Of a DNA stretch of 64,000 nt, positions 1 to 10,860 are shown piece after piece (the stretch's first letter is position 1; each line of letters starts with the position of its first letter). A model generated the notes under the pieces. It saw only the letters and a program-made list of their open reading frames with translations. It was not told the origin of the DNA and searched no databases. The stretch covers positions 1-64,000 of the forward strand of contig JALLLS010000129.1 of the NCBI GenBank assembly GCA_025094145.1, read 5' to 3'. The translations under genes were made by a program, and so were the position numbers. The stretch comes from Spinellus fusiger (Eukaryota; Mucoromycota; Mucoromycetes; Mucorales; Phycomycetaceae).

Positions 1-13
1 ATACAAGTTAGTT

Positions 14-943
14 GTGAATACACATGTTGAGGAAGCCATATCACCAGAAAACAGCATACTTGCAAACACCTTGCAGCAGTTTTCAAGATGCCTCCTTGAT
101 GTTGGCAATGGAAGTATTCAGAGAGTAGAAGACTTGGAATTGATCAGAGTTCCTGATGATGTATTGTTAACATGTCACTACATGAATGATTTAGCAGATA
201 CAATCCATGGTGGCCTATTTATTCTGGAAATGACACACTGTCATCATACACAAGAGACTAAATGACTACAAAAGCTATACTCACACCAAAAAAAAAACAC
301 TGATGTTATACAGATCAATCACTATATTATGGACAGATTTCCTTTTAGAGAAAGCTTTAGTTTTTACAGTAGAAATAAAGCACTCACAGATGAATTAGAT
401 GCTGTGGATTTCTCAGTAGAGTATCTCAACAGCATAAACCCAAGCAGCCTTCCTCCTCACCATTTAAAACTGAAAATAGGGTCACCTATAATGCTACTTT
501 GAAATCTGGATCCCAAAAATGGTCTATGCAATGAAACTCGCCTATTGTGTAGATCATTTCACAGAACTATTATTGAGGCTGAAATAGCAACAGGGCCTAA
601 CTCTGGTCAAATAGCTTTTATACCACGGGTGACTCTGGAGTCTTTTGCAGAAATAACGGGTATTCTTTTCAAGAGGTGCCGATTTCCTGTACAAACAGCG
701 TCTGCAATGACAATTAACAAGGCGCAAGGACAGACATTGGAAAAGGCTGACATCTACCTTCCATTACCTGTTTTTTCTTTTCTTTTTCTTTTCTTTCTTT
801 CTTCCCATGGACAGCTATATGTAGCTCTTTCAATAGCAAAGTCACCAAGTGGGATTAAAATCCTTTTGGATTCCCAAAGCTCACGAATACCTGGAAGAGA
901 AAGTAGATCCATTGCTCATATTGTTTACAAAGAAGTACTTTAG
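14..943 (+). pseudogene. Helitron Pif1-like helicase, C-terminal remnant
   Basis: Pieces in one direction read as the last third of a Helitron-encoded Pif1/RecD-like helicase, the 5'-3' DNA helicase of rolling-circle transposons. The first part (14-265) carries the block ending in a conserved IPDD-like motif (here VPDD). From about 330 to 545 an open stretch carries the LKIGSPIML..NLDPKNGLCN block. 545-943 holds the ending INKAQGQTL followed by YVALS (YVALSRA in family members). The Arg codon normally found in the MLLRNLD motif is TGA here, which fits CGA to TGA decay. A T/C-rich simple repeat (about 771-803) interrupts the segment between INKAQGQ and YVALS. The gene is cut at the left window edge and is clearly dead. 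The helicase assignment is solid; the exact element family is not determined. Confidence 0.8.
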
Positions 944-949
944 TTCTCA

Positions 950-1002
950 GTCCATATCCATGCCCATATCCATGCTTACATCCATGCCCATATCCATGTA
1001 TT
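950..1002. repeat. Short tandem repeat, about 12 bp units
   Basis: Units related to CCATATCCATGC repeat four to five times just downstream of the helicase relic. It may be part of the Helitron 3' region, but I could not define a terminal hairpin. Confidence 0.6.
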
Positions 1003-2697
1003 TATGATTATGTTTAATCTAAAATAAAATATTAACACTTTAACATAATGTTTCTATAAACTTTTTAAGAAATAAAAATAAAAACACATACAAACACAAA
1101 CACACATACACACACAACTCTGACAAGTATTGGTTTGAGTTATGAGCACAAATTACTAGTAACCATGGCCCAGTACAAAGAGCCAAGTAGCTACAAATCT
1201 TTTTAGTGCCAAGAACTACAACATAATTTCCAAAGTAAAAATACGACTTCAATTTCTGAAAATATGAAATTGATTTTGATTGGCTAAGGTCATCGATTTT
1301 GATAAGCTTGTAACATTATTTCTAATTGGCTAGCGACATTACTTATTAAAGGCACTTTAATAGCGTACCACCTTTGGATATAGATGGAAATAATATATGT
1401 CGATTCTTTGGAAGTATCAGATCAAGACTAACTTAATAACATCTGTCTTTACGCGTGTAATACCTCTTTTAAGTAAAGGAATGTTTGGCTTTATTTGCCA
1501 GTCATTTCTGCACGTGACTTACCTTTCTTTACACGACATCAAATCAAATAAGTGTTTAGTCGTAAGCTATAGAAAAAACTGCACTGCATTTAGCTCAAAT
1601 GATGTTAAAAGTCGTTTTAAACCACAAGCACATATAAAATATAAATTATGATGTTGAGTTTACTACAGTAAAAACAACTACACAATGGTCTAAAATGTGA
1701 GCTATGTGTGTTTATCTCTCAATTATTTAGTCCAGCTATCATTCTTTGGAAGCAACGTTTTTTCTGTCAGTGTTCATAGGCGAATTTTCAAATATAATTT
1801 ACTTGCAACAAGGTACGGAGAATGCATCAGATGGCTTAACTAGTGGCTAATAGATTGTAATTTTGACGGGACATATTATTCACGCCAAGTAGTGTAAGCT
1901 GGTTTTGAGTTAGTACTATTTTCATCTGTATTCATGTTTTCAATACTAGTCTTTATGAATACAATGTATGTGAGCTCAAGAAGATTGACTCGAGTATTTA
2001 TAAAATCAATGATTATATCTGAGTGAATACATAAGTTGTAATTTTGACGAACGAAAAAATGCTTTGCCTTTGAACACATTGAAAAGCTGAGAATGAGATA
2101 ACTGCTAAAATATCAATACTATAGAAAATAACATCAGCAATAGAGAAAGATGTGAAATTATATGAAGTAAACTTTATTTTATTTTATGAGTAATAAGTAA
2201 TGATAAATTCTCGAGAATATACATAAATAATTCTTTACAGAACCTTCCATGTTGGCTGTTTATACAAGAAAACAAATGCTTTACACACGGAAATAATCCT
2301 TTGTCCAAATTCCATAAGAGTATTTCATCAGTATAATTGCAATATGTTTATGAATCATGTTATTTGTGCTATTTTTTGTTAAAATTAATAACATAAATAC
2401 TATATTGAGGACCAAGCAATAGCGTTATAGCATTATTTAATAGAATTTTCTTATATGATTTCATAAACGCTAGAGAATAAAAGCGCAATACAAAACGATG
2501 TTAGACAATCAACCAAAGGCCTTTAATTTTCTTGAGCATGGAAATATGTGATTGAAATACAACTACAATTAGCAAATGTGGTTTATATTCATGTTTAGAA
2601 ATAGACTTAATTCAAGAGAGTATAAAAAGAAAGGTGTAAAGTCTAAAGAAAAATACTTACTGTGCCTCTTCTCTTAAAATATTATAATCATCATTCA
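1003..2697. other. Intergenic, no supported gene
   Basis: AT-rich sequence between the Helitron relic and the forkhead gene. Only short open frames without family motifs, and no splice-consistent exon chain. It contains the upstream region of the forkhead gene; I cannot point to specific sites. Confidence 0.5.
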
Positions 2698-3961
2698 ATG
2701 GCCTCATTTATGCACTTACCAGGTATGCGCTATCTTCGCAATGGGGAGCTTGACATACAAGAACAAAATCTTCACGTTCCTATGGGGGATCCAAGATTAC
2801 CACACTCCAACTATACAATGTATCCCACTCGAGTTGTAGCTCCTTGGAGATCCGATGACCTTCTTTCAGGATACCCGCAACAGCCTATGATGGATTCAAT
2901 GGCATCAATGCAATATACATATCGCTCACCTGCTCATAAATCTAACCAAGTCAAGACAGGGTATCATCTTCATTCTCAACAACCTTCCATGTTCAGTCAA
3001 CATAGTCCTTATTTCACAGTCAGTGAACATCAGGAAAGAGAGGTTCAGCAACTACAATACCAACACATCCAACATATCCAATTACAACAGCAAATGTACC
3101 AAGAACAGCAAAAAGAAAGACGTGATGCTGATCTAGTCAAAGAAGAACCAGTGAGCCAACCCAGAGGAGTTGTTCGCAAGAGAAGAAGACCCCCACACTC
3201 ATATGCATCCCTGATCGCACAAGCAATCTTGACATCACGCCACCAAAAGCTAATGTTGAAAGATATCTATGACTGGGTTCAAAGAAAATACCCTAATCTT
3301 TATGAATCAAATGAAACTGGTTGGCAGGTAATATAATACCATTCAATCACCTTTTTATTCTTACTAACACTCTTTATAGAACACTATCCGACACAATCTA
3401 TCTCTGAACCGCTGTTTCAGAAAAGTCCCTCGTCTTTCTTATGATCCAGTAGCTCGCGGAAAAGGTAGCAAGGGAGGCTATTGGGCTGTCGATATGGATC
3501 AACTCGGCAAGACAAGTTTTGGTCGTCAGATCCTAGACAGTGGCATGTTACAAAATGCCTGGTCAATAAACAACGGACATCCATCTGAAGAATTCGAGTT
3601 ACAAGGCTTTATGTCTCCTCTCTATCCATCCACCACAGAAAACACAAGATCTCCTAGTAGCTATTCAGAAACCTTTAGCCAAGAAAAGGCATCTACAGCA
3701 GCCTTCTTAGCCAAACTAAGTCAGCCACTCTCTGCTCTCTCGACACCCTCTCTTCCTCCTAATGATGGTAGTATCACTCCTAGCAGCTCAAAAACATATT
3801 CACAGCGAGATGTTTCTCCTGCTTCTTCAACAAGCATCCACACACCCTTAATGTCTATGCTTCATCTCAATGAACACAAACTCGAAAATGTAAATGTAAA
3901 TGAAGCTGATTCTATATTAGTAACACCCTCATTGATGAGAGTCAACAATATTCTTAATTAG
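2698..3961 (+). CDS. Forkhead (winged-helix) transcription factor
   Basis: Two exons (2698-3327 and 3380-3961) split by a 52-base GT..AG intron that falls inside the DNA-binding domain, between the Trp-Gln and Asn-Thr codons. The protein is 403 residues. The forkhead domain spans about residues 164-248: it opens with [13 protein letters not shown], continues through [13 protein letters not shown], and has the recognition-helix sequence [13 protein letters not shown] followed by GKGGYW-like [10 protein letters not shown]. The Asn-Thr-Ile-Arg-His-Asn-Leu-Ser recognition helix is intact. Before it lies a Gln/His-rich stretch (about 115-150) and a basic RKRRR patch that may be a nuclear localisation signal; after it a Ser/Thr/Pro-rich tail. 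There is no FHA domain, so it is not an Fkh1/2 type. I chose the first ATG in frame; the frame is open 12 codons further upstream without one. It is a sequence-specific nuclear regulator; its targets are unknown. Confidence 0.9.
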
Positions 3962-4546
3962 ACTACAATGATAACAATAATGAAAAAGACACTCGTCATG
4001 AATCCCAGGTGGGTTCTTACACATCATCTCTATTATTTAAACACGATCAATAAAAGTTATTATTTAACATCTCGGTATTTAATACTGCAGATTAATGAGT
4101 CAAGGCCTTTAGAATCTAAGATGCTAATTGTTTGATCCAGCAGTTGTCAAGAGAATATACAAATTATTAAATACTTTGTTTTATAAGCTTATCAAAGTGA
4201 TTTCTGTTTGTTTCTAATGAATCAATGCATGGTAATAGTCCTTTCTAAATTAGTTTGTAATGTAGAAATAAATACATTTTCTCTCTCTCGCAGCATTTCA
4301 TATTTTATTTATGTATTTAGCTGTTATATTAGAATGTGTATATTTAATTTAAATTGATTGTTGTCTTGTAGAAAAAAAATACAACATTGTTACTCATTTT
4401 ATAAGAGACATACTACTTTAAGTCTATTATTTCATGCTCATTTTTACTCTACCAAAACTAAACACAGCCCCTCCATTCCATATCACTTTTGGTTGAAGAA
4501 TATTTACAAATCATATAAACGATATAGAAAAAAGTAGCACATATGA
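3962..4546. other. Intergenic between convergent genes
   Basis: About 585 bases between the 3' ends of the forkhead gene (+) and the Rrn6-like gene (-). AT-rich, with several AATAAA-like stretches suitable for polyadenylation. No coding signal seen. Confidence 0.5.
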
Positions 4547-7500
4547 TTATTTGAATCCCTGTGTTTTTTTTTTCTTTTTTGGTGCATTTGTCGTGCGCTT
4601 ACTGAATGCACCTGGAATAGGTTGTGATGAAGACTCATTCCAATTGATTTCAGAAGAGTTGTGCAATTTAGAGGTTGATAGTGTAGGCTGTGAAGAGAGT
4701 ATAGATTGTTTGTTTCTAGAGTGATTTACGGATGTAATGCTGGAGAATATATCTGTATCTTCCAGCTCCTCAATGTCAGAGGTAAGGAAAGCCACTGAAT
4801 GCTGCCGTTTTTCGATATTCTTAGGAGTAGAAAACATATCTTCAAGCGGCAAGAATTTTGTTGGCACATCGCTATATTGATCACGGATAGTAATGGGTGC
4901 TGATCTAGGTTGTCCTGGGATCCATTCACTTGCTAACATTCTAACAGAAACAGTAGGCTTAAAAGTAGTGTTTCTGGGACGAAGAAATCGAAAACTAGGA
5001 GTATCCGTCTCAATGTTCAATTGTGTGGGCATGAAAATATATCGATGAGCAATCATCATTTGATCCCATTGATATTGAAGAGTTTTCTGTAGATAACTGG
5101 ACGTATCATCTGATGGTATGTTGATGGCGAATGATGTACTTGTCTCGGCAGCATATATTTCCTCTATTGAATTCTTCAGTGTAGAGGGTAGTGGGTTTCT
5201 GATGTCCTTGGAAGGAATCCATAGTTTTCTTGAGCCAGTCTTATGACCAATATAATTCACAATACTGATAAAATCATCTCTTGTCAGGTCTTCATAGTGA
5301 AGTGGTGCAATCCACTCTGCTCTGTATAGAGTGAGCCTTTTTTTTTTGTTCGCATGCATTGTAAACACTTACAAAGTCAGTGAGAATGGGCTACCTTCTT
5401 TCTTTTTCCACATATCATCTAGTATCGCTATTGTGATGATATTCTGAGTAGGCTTCAATTGATTACATCTTTTTAGTATAGAATTCCTGACAAGTTCTAC
5501 GCACAGATATTAAATACATGGCAATAACATCTTACATTTCACAGACTCCTGAACTTACTGTCTATGAATGCATTGCACTTTTTATAACGTAGAGATGATT
5601 TTCGGATATTTTTTTCTTCTACAATGACTTTCTTGACATAAGATCGAATCAGAGAATCATTGTTAACAAAATGAGGTGCATTGATTATCTTGGGAAGAGG
5701 AGATTTGGCCGTGACATATGCAAACAGTTGAGAAACCAATTTTCCTGTCCTGAGTATACGAAGGAAGAGACAGAATGTATGACCATTGTTTGCAGGATAG
5801 GGAACAGTCTTCATCATACAGGCAGCACCTTTCATATAGACTACCTCTTTATCTATATCTCTTGAATCGTAATGCTTTTTGAGTTGTATGAGCTGTGTAC
5901 CGCAATGTGATATTTTGCCTTGCACTGGGTATAGTCCTGAGCGTCTACCATAAAGCAAATAAGCATCCATAGGTACAGAATAGTCTTGTAGAATGTATAA
6001 CTTACATCGTAATTGAACCATTGTATCTAAATGAAGCTAAAAACACTCGGTGTCCACGAACATCCCAAGCAAAGATTTGGGCTATAGATACAAGGTAAAT
6101 ATGACAAGATCAGTCACAGATAAAACTTACTTTTTCCAGAGAATGAAGTGATGTTCAAGAGAGTGGGTGGACTATCGCTAAGATTATGTCTCCATCTTAT
6201 CAACGGTTTTCCTGCATAGCGAGTATCCAATACAATGATCTCGTAAAGAGTAGCCACTACACAGATAAAAGAAGACGGACTACCATCTGTTCCAAATGCA
6301 TAACACCTAGCATCACTATCCAATGTTTTGAACAGCTTGTATGGTTTGAGTGTACTCTCCTGTCATAGGGTACTACTATTAGTTTTTCTTTTGTAGTTGT
6401 GTTTTGTATATGTATATTTCTATCTTCGTGGAAAGTACCTCCATTTCGAGTGATGTAACATAATCAGTAGAAGCCACCAAGTATACATTGGGTGATCTAC
6501 CATAAGCACATGCATACCATCGCATATGATGCATACTGAAGTGCTTTAGATGTTTATCATATTCAGCGACAAAGTTACTATAATATTCTAGTGTTAGTCC
6601 AGGATATAACCACTACGTTTTCCTATTGATTCTTACTTGCATGTCTTGGGTAAGGATGGATCTACATTAAAACTAGCAAAATATCCATTGTTACCCACAA
6701 AGGCATAGGCATGGCTATCGTAGGGGCTCATTGCTATATGACAAGGTGTACACTGTCTTGATATTTTATCTTCTTTCATAGGGAAATATTCATGTAGTAT
6801 TTCTGTCACTATACACCCTGGTTTATCTTTGGACTCCATGATTGAAACCAAAGACACGCTGATATAGGTTCTTACGCCAATGATCACTAATTACTCTTTC
6901 TTAACAATCCATTGCAATCTCGAGTGTGTTTATTTTCTTATGATAGGATTTACCTTTCTTATGCTTGGGTGTAATGTTTCCTGCCCTTGAAACTTCTATT
7001 TGCAAGATAGTAGAGGAAAACTGCAGTTGGGATATGACTTGAAGTTCTCCTGATAGCATATAGCCCTGTGTTTCTGGATTTGTTCCTGAACACTGGTTTT
7101 CATTCAGTATTGGTGTTGAGTTTGTAGAAACAATATCTGTCAAATCAATACATTGGTATGCCCATTCTTTCATTACATACAAAGATTATTCAATCCATCA
7201 CCGAGAGGAAGGATCAGTAAGTTGATGTCATTGATTACAACTGTAGCAAGAACATTGCCCTCTTGTGGGTTATAGGCGTCTTGTAATAGAACATCTAGAT
7301 GATCTTCAATCATTGTATTTTGAAGCACTTTACGAGGTATAAGTGAGAAGTCAGTATCGCCTGATATAAATTGTCTTATCTATGATATCTTCATTATGAC
7401 TCAGGTGCTTTAGACAAAAGTAGATACACCAACATACCCAACTGTGAAGTTGCTTTACGGTCAACAATTTTTCGGGTAGATAGAAGCGATTGTGCTCAAT

Positions 7501-7811
7501 GATAGTTATTTCTTCGCTGGCCTCAGTCCATACTGTTGTTATAAGGAGGTTCAGTGGTTACTTGTGTATCTTTTAACAATAAAGTTGGCTTACTGGATGA
7601 CACGGGTACTACTGCTTTGACAGGCTTGAGATCAGCTCCTATCTCATATGGATATGTACCAAAATCAACATTAGAGTGATGATTCTCATTATAAAGATTT
7701 TTTCCCGGTGTGTGTTGTTGAATTGGCTTCCTTGATGGAGTTGCTGAATTCCAGTCTCTAGGTGTAGTCATGTAATTCTTCAGCTCTTCACAGACGTACT
7801 TTAAAACCACA
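4547..7811 (-). CDS. Rrn6/TAF1C-like RNA polymerase I initiation factor
   Basis: Eleven exons read in one continuous frame: 7811-7594, 7532-7438, 7379-7181, 7136-6954, 6886-6637, 6577-6439, 6359-6131, 6081-6006, 5944-5559, 5496-5373 and 5321-4547. All introns are GT..AG and short (about 44-125 bases); together they give about 890 residues. The middle resembles the beta-propeller of Rrn6 (yeast core factor) and TAF1C (human SL1), subunits that bring RNA polymerase I to the rDNA promoter. Examples are the block PCHIAMSPYDSHAYAFV, and LYEIIVLDTRYAGKPLIRW, which matches the family pattern of 'hydrophobic-LDTR-x-PLxxW'. The C terminus ends in a Lys-rich tail, as in Rrn6. The 5' end is open: 7811 is an acceptor. 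An ATG at 7865 could supply a 20-base first exon in the right phase, but the intron would be only 34 bases. The family call rests on remembered motifs; a profile search could change it. Confidence 0.6.
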
Positions 7812-7865
7812 CTGCAAGAAGAAGTGGGGAATGCTAAACAGTCACGGTTTAATAAAGGTTCTCAT

Positions 7866-8560
7866 TGTCAGTGCTCACTGGAGGCTTATTTTTAATCTCA
7901 CTTATTACTTTCTTTTTCTTTGTATTTTCAACAGGATAAATATCTGATTCTTATTGTCTTTATCCGTCAATAATGATGGTAATGTGCATTTATATTTCAT
8001 TTATTAAAAATAAAATAAAACTGTGTTTTCTCTCTACTATTAGAAGTAATATTAATAGAAGAAAAGAATGAGTGGAAATGATAGACAAAAAAGATCATTA
8101 GAAAAAAAGAAAAAAGAAGCAGAAAGTAGCACCAGAACCACCATCAAAAAACAGCTGTATTCAAAGAAGAACCCCAGAATCCAACAAGCTAATCTATAAT
8201 AAAAATTTTTCTTTCTATTCTTATTTACATGGTCTTATTTTATTTTCATATTTCTCAATGTCTGTTTAGATGTATCCAAGGGTGTAATTGTATTTATTTA
8301 TTTAAATAATAGAAGCGCCTTGTCTTCAGGGGCATTGTGTAGAATCATTAGTAAGACTGAAGATGGCCATAAATTGAGTAGTTTCCGATAGTACAAGAAA
8401 GATCATCCATACTTTACTCTAATTAGCAGTGTCATAGAACTTTACTCTTTCAAATGAACTCAGAATCACAAGTGAATGGACATGATGAAAAGTAGTGTTC
8501 ACTGTCTAGGCCCAAAGGGAGAATATCTGTTCATGTTTTATTTAGCAATTGACCAAGTGA
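7866..8560. other. Intergenic with one small basic ORF
   Basis: Divergent/upstream region of the Rrn6-like gene. It contains an ATG-started frame at 8068-8199 (43 residues, 30% Lys/Arg) of unknown meaning. Otherwise nothing recognisable. Confidence 0.4.
8068..8199 (+). CDS. Possible small basic protein, unknown
   Basis: A 43-codon frame starting MSGNDRQKRSLEKKKKEA and ending in NPRIQQANL before a TAA. It is hydrophilic and Lys/Arg-rich with no membrane segment. It could be the last exon of a spliced gene or a chance frame; I do not recognise it. There is a splice-acceptor-like TTTTCAACAG at 7925-7934, but I could not join an upstream exon with confidence. Confidence 0.2.
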   Translation: MSGNDRQKRSLEKKKKEAESSTRTTIKKQLYSKKNPRIQQANL

Positions 8561-8752
8561 TTATTTACCGAGTATAGGGTTAGGAAAGAGTAAATACAGA
8601 TACTCATTACATAACTCCACATAAAAATTGAATTCCCTGAGAAGAATTCTCAATGTCTGGTGGTGATTATGATTGAAATGATCGGTGGGTCTTCCTATGC
8701 ATACTTTATTCTGCAAGTCGTGTATCGTTTTACCTTTAGCCACAGCACCCAC
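8561..8752 (-). CDS. Coding-like exon, unknown protein
   Basis: The minus-strand frame reads ..ILLVGAVAKGKTIHDL and then a His/Asn-rich stretch (DHFNHNHH) into LLREFNFYVELCNEYLYLL. The composition looks coding rather than random. It has no ATG of its own (GTG at the start), so it would need an upstream exon. A nearby ATG at 8849 opens MEWTKKYTGPEYC, but the available donors do not match its phase. I cannot assign a family. Confidence 0.25.
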   Translation of the reverse strand: MGAVAKGKTIHDLQNKVCIGRPTDHFNHNHHQTLRILLREFNFYVELCNEYLYLLFPNPILGK

Positions 8753-8871
8753 GAGTAGTATAGTATTTTCTATTCATAGTTTATATATTTTCCCTTGAGG
8801 AATACTAAACACAATATTCTGGACCAGTGTATTTCTTAGTCCACTCCATGGCCTATGTATTCACCCACCAA

Positions 8872-8922
8872 AATAGAGAGAGAAATAGAGAGAGAAATAG
8901 AGAGAGAAATAAAGAGAAATAC
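8872..8922. repeat. Microsatellite (AGAGAGAAAT)n
   Basis: Four to five imperfect 10-base units. Confidence 0.8.
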
Positions 8923-9303
8923 AATAGGTAGGATGATAGAACCCTGAACTATAGAAATACAAATGACGGGTAGATGTACACCCTTCTAGAGAGAGAGACA
9001 AGTGAATACAAACAAGATAAAAAGGAGAGGCCACTGTATTAAGGAGAAGTATCTTATTGGGTATTTTATCCACTTGTACACAGCTAACAATAGTTACTTT
9101 TACAAAAAAAGCATACTCTCCCCTTCTACTCCTCCTACTCCTTGTTTCGATTTCACTGACACTCAGGTCCTGATATTACAGTGACATGTTGAACATTGAA
9201 TCACCATAAGCCCTAAACGCGGATAAAGGAGGTCTCTTATTGACTGTATTTTGAATAAATAGCGACTCGTTGTGTTTAAGGGCTGTTTATTCTTGCATTC
9301 ATT

Positions 9304-9447
9304 ATGCAATTCAAGTCATTGACCCTTGCTGCTCTCTTAATGATGCTTCACACAGCCCAACCTGCACCTCTACCGGAGCCTTACCTTCAAGATGTTCGCT
9401 GTGTCCAGAATTCCGTAATACATACACCTTTCTGCAATGGAAAATAG
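9304..9447 (+). CDS. Small secreted peptide precursor (47 aa)
   Basis: An ATG frame of 48 codons. Residues 1-20 form a textbook secretion signal: MQ-F-K followed by the hydrophobic run SLTLAALLMMLHTAQ and small residues (Ala-Gln-Pro-Ala) for cleavage. The mature part is only about 25-27 residues, starts with PLPEPYLQD and has exactly two cysteines spaced 15 apart, which could form one disulfide. The upstream 60 bases contain an AATAAA/TAAATAG-type AT-rich box, consistent with a core promoter. No dibasic processing site precedes the mature part. It is not similar to any peptide I recognise. It could be a signalling or effector-like peptide, or a remnant of a longer secreted protein; the role is unknown. 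Confidence 0.45.
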   Translation: MQFKSLTLAALLMMLHTAQPAPLPEPYLQDVRCVQNSVIHTPFCNGK

Positions 9448-9710
9448 AAGAGATGAAGAAGCCATGGATTTCTTTGGAGTAACATTGTTTGGCTGTACTC
9501 TTTGTATATTTCTCTTTGTATTGAAAACATTATGTTTTCTGTGTGTATTCTTTTTTTTTTGCTGAGCAATAGCACACTACAAATATTGGTTGTAATAAAC
9601 ACATCACAAGAAACAAAAGCAAAAAGCAAGGGATTATTGCTATTGTTTACATCTTTATATTTTCGAATGTTAAATTGTAGATGGTGCAGTGAATGGGGTT
9701 GTAAGATTCA

Positions 9711-9733
9711 GTTCAATTCAATTCAATTCAATA
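9711..9733. repeat. Microsatellite (AATTC)n
   Basis: Four near-perfect 5-base units. Confidence 0.8.
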
Positions 9734-10570
9734 CAATAATGTATAGAATAAATAGTAGTGTATTTAGAGTGTATTCTACCCTGCCATAGTGTAATATAGT
9801 ACCGTATAGTATAGTATAATGTGATATAACATAACATATTATAACATACCATAATGAAGTTCACCCACAAGCATAGATACACTTCTTGGAAGTATCTCTC
9901 TTTCTACCTTATACACTTTTCTTCTATAAAATACATATCACTTTACATTAACCTATTATCATCATCAACACATTGGCCTCTTTCTATTATTATATATTTT
10001 CTACTACTTATTCCCTCTCTCCTTTCCTCACTGTCGATGGGTTATTTGCTGGTATGAAAAAATAGAGAACTGGAATGCTTTTATCTATATTTGGAAAGGG
10101 TGACATCATCATGTTTACGCACATCTTTTTCGACTACAAAGCATAAGCTCCACATACTCAAGGGACCTCATCTACTGTCTATTGAACGTAAGTACACCTA
10201 TTCTTATATTTTCAAAGGGAAAGGGTGTGTGGAGAAGTGTTCCTTAGAGGAGATGGGCTTCTACAAGGACTTTTTCTTTTTTTTTATGGTGGCCATCAAG
10301 ATCATCATGAGTGGATTTTTCCTATGAAAACAAGAAACACACCATCCAAAAGGGTCTCTTTGTATTTTGAATAGGAAGGACTGTCTATTTCAATAGGCAA
10401 GAGATCTAGATGGCCTTTGTTTGGATCATGAATCCTCATGATGAAGTGGCTTGGATGGGCATGTCCGGATGAGGGGTTATTTTTTAACGCTTTCTTTATT
10501 ATTATTTTACGGTTGTTTTATAGAGGGAAAAAAAGAATATCAATACCTCTATTATTATTGAAAGCTCCTT

Positions 10571-10638
10571 TTCTCTCTCTCTCTTTCTCTATCTATCTAT
10601 CTCTCTCTCTATCTCTCTATTCTATTCTATTCTATTCT
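10571..10638. repeat. Pyrimidine-rich microsatellite
   Basis: CT runs mixed with CTAT and TCTAT units in the upstream region of the EAF1 gene. Confidence 0.8.
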
Positions 10639-10860
10639 CACAAGAGAAGGCTTTCTATATTTCTCCTTCTCACCAGAGAAAGACTTGCATTGACGCTCTT
10701 TTATTTATATTTTTAATCTTAACAAGAAGCTTCATTCGTATTTTATTATTAAAGCCTATTGAAGGAACACGTCACAAGCATCTTTGGGTATTCTTCTTTC
10801 TAGTTTCCGACTCTCGAGATCAAGCTGTGCACAACTATTCTTTTTCGTATGTGGTAGATT

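Larger units (their letters stand above)
9448..10860. other. Intergenic, low-complexity, no supported gene
   Basis: Contains an AATTC microsatellite (9711-9733), a quasi-periodic ATAGTATA/ACATA tract (9790-9855) and a CT/CTAT-rich tract (10571-10638). A few short frames look partly coding (for example about 10111-10188) but have no continuous model. Confidence 0.4.

Noticed and set aside
9854..10057. Hydrophobic 67-residue frame that could look like a membrane protein
   Set aside because: The composition follows the AT- and pyrimidine-rich DNA; no conserved pattern and no good start context.
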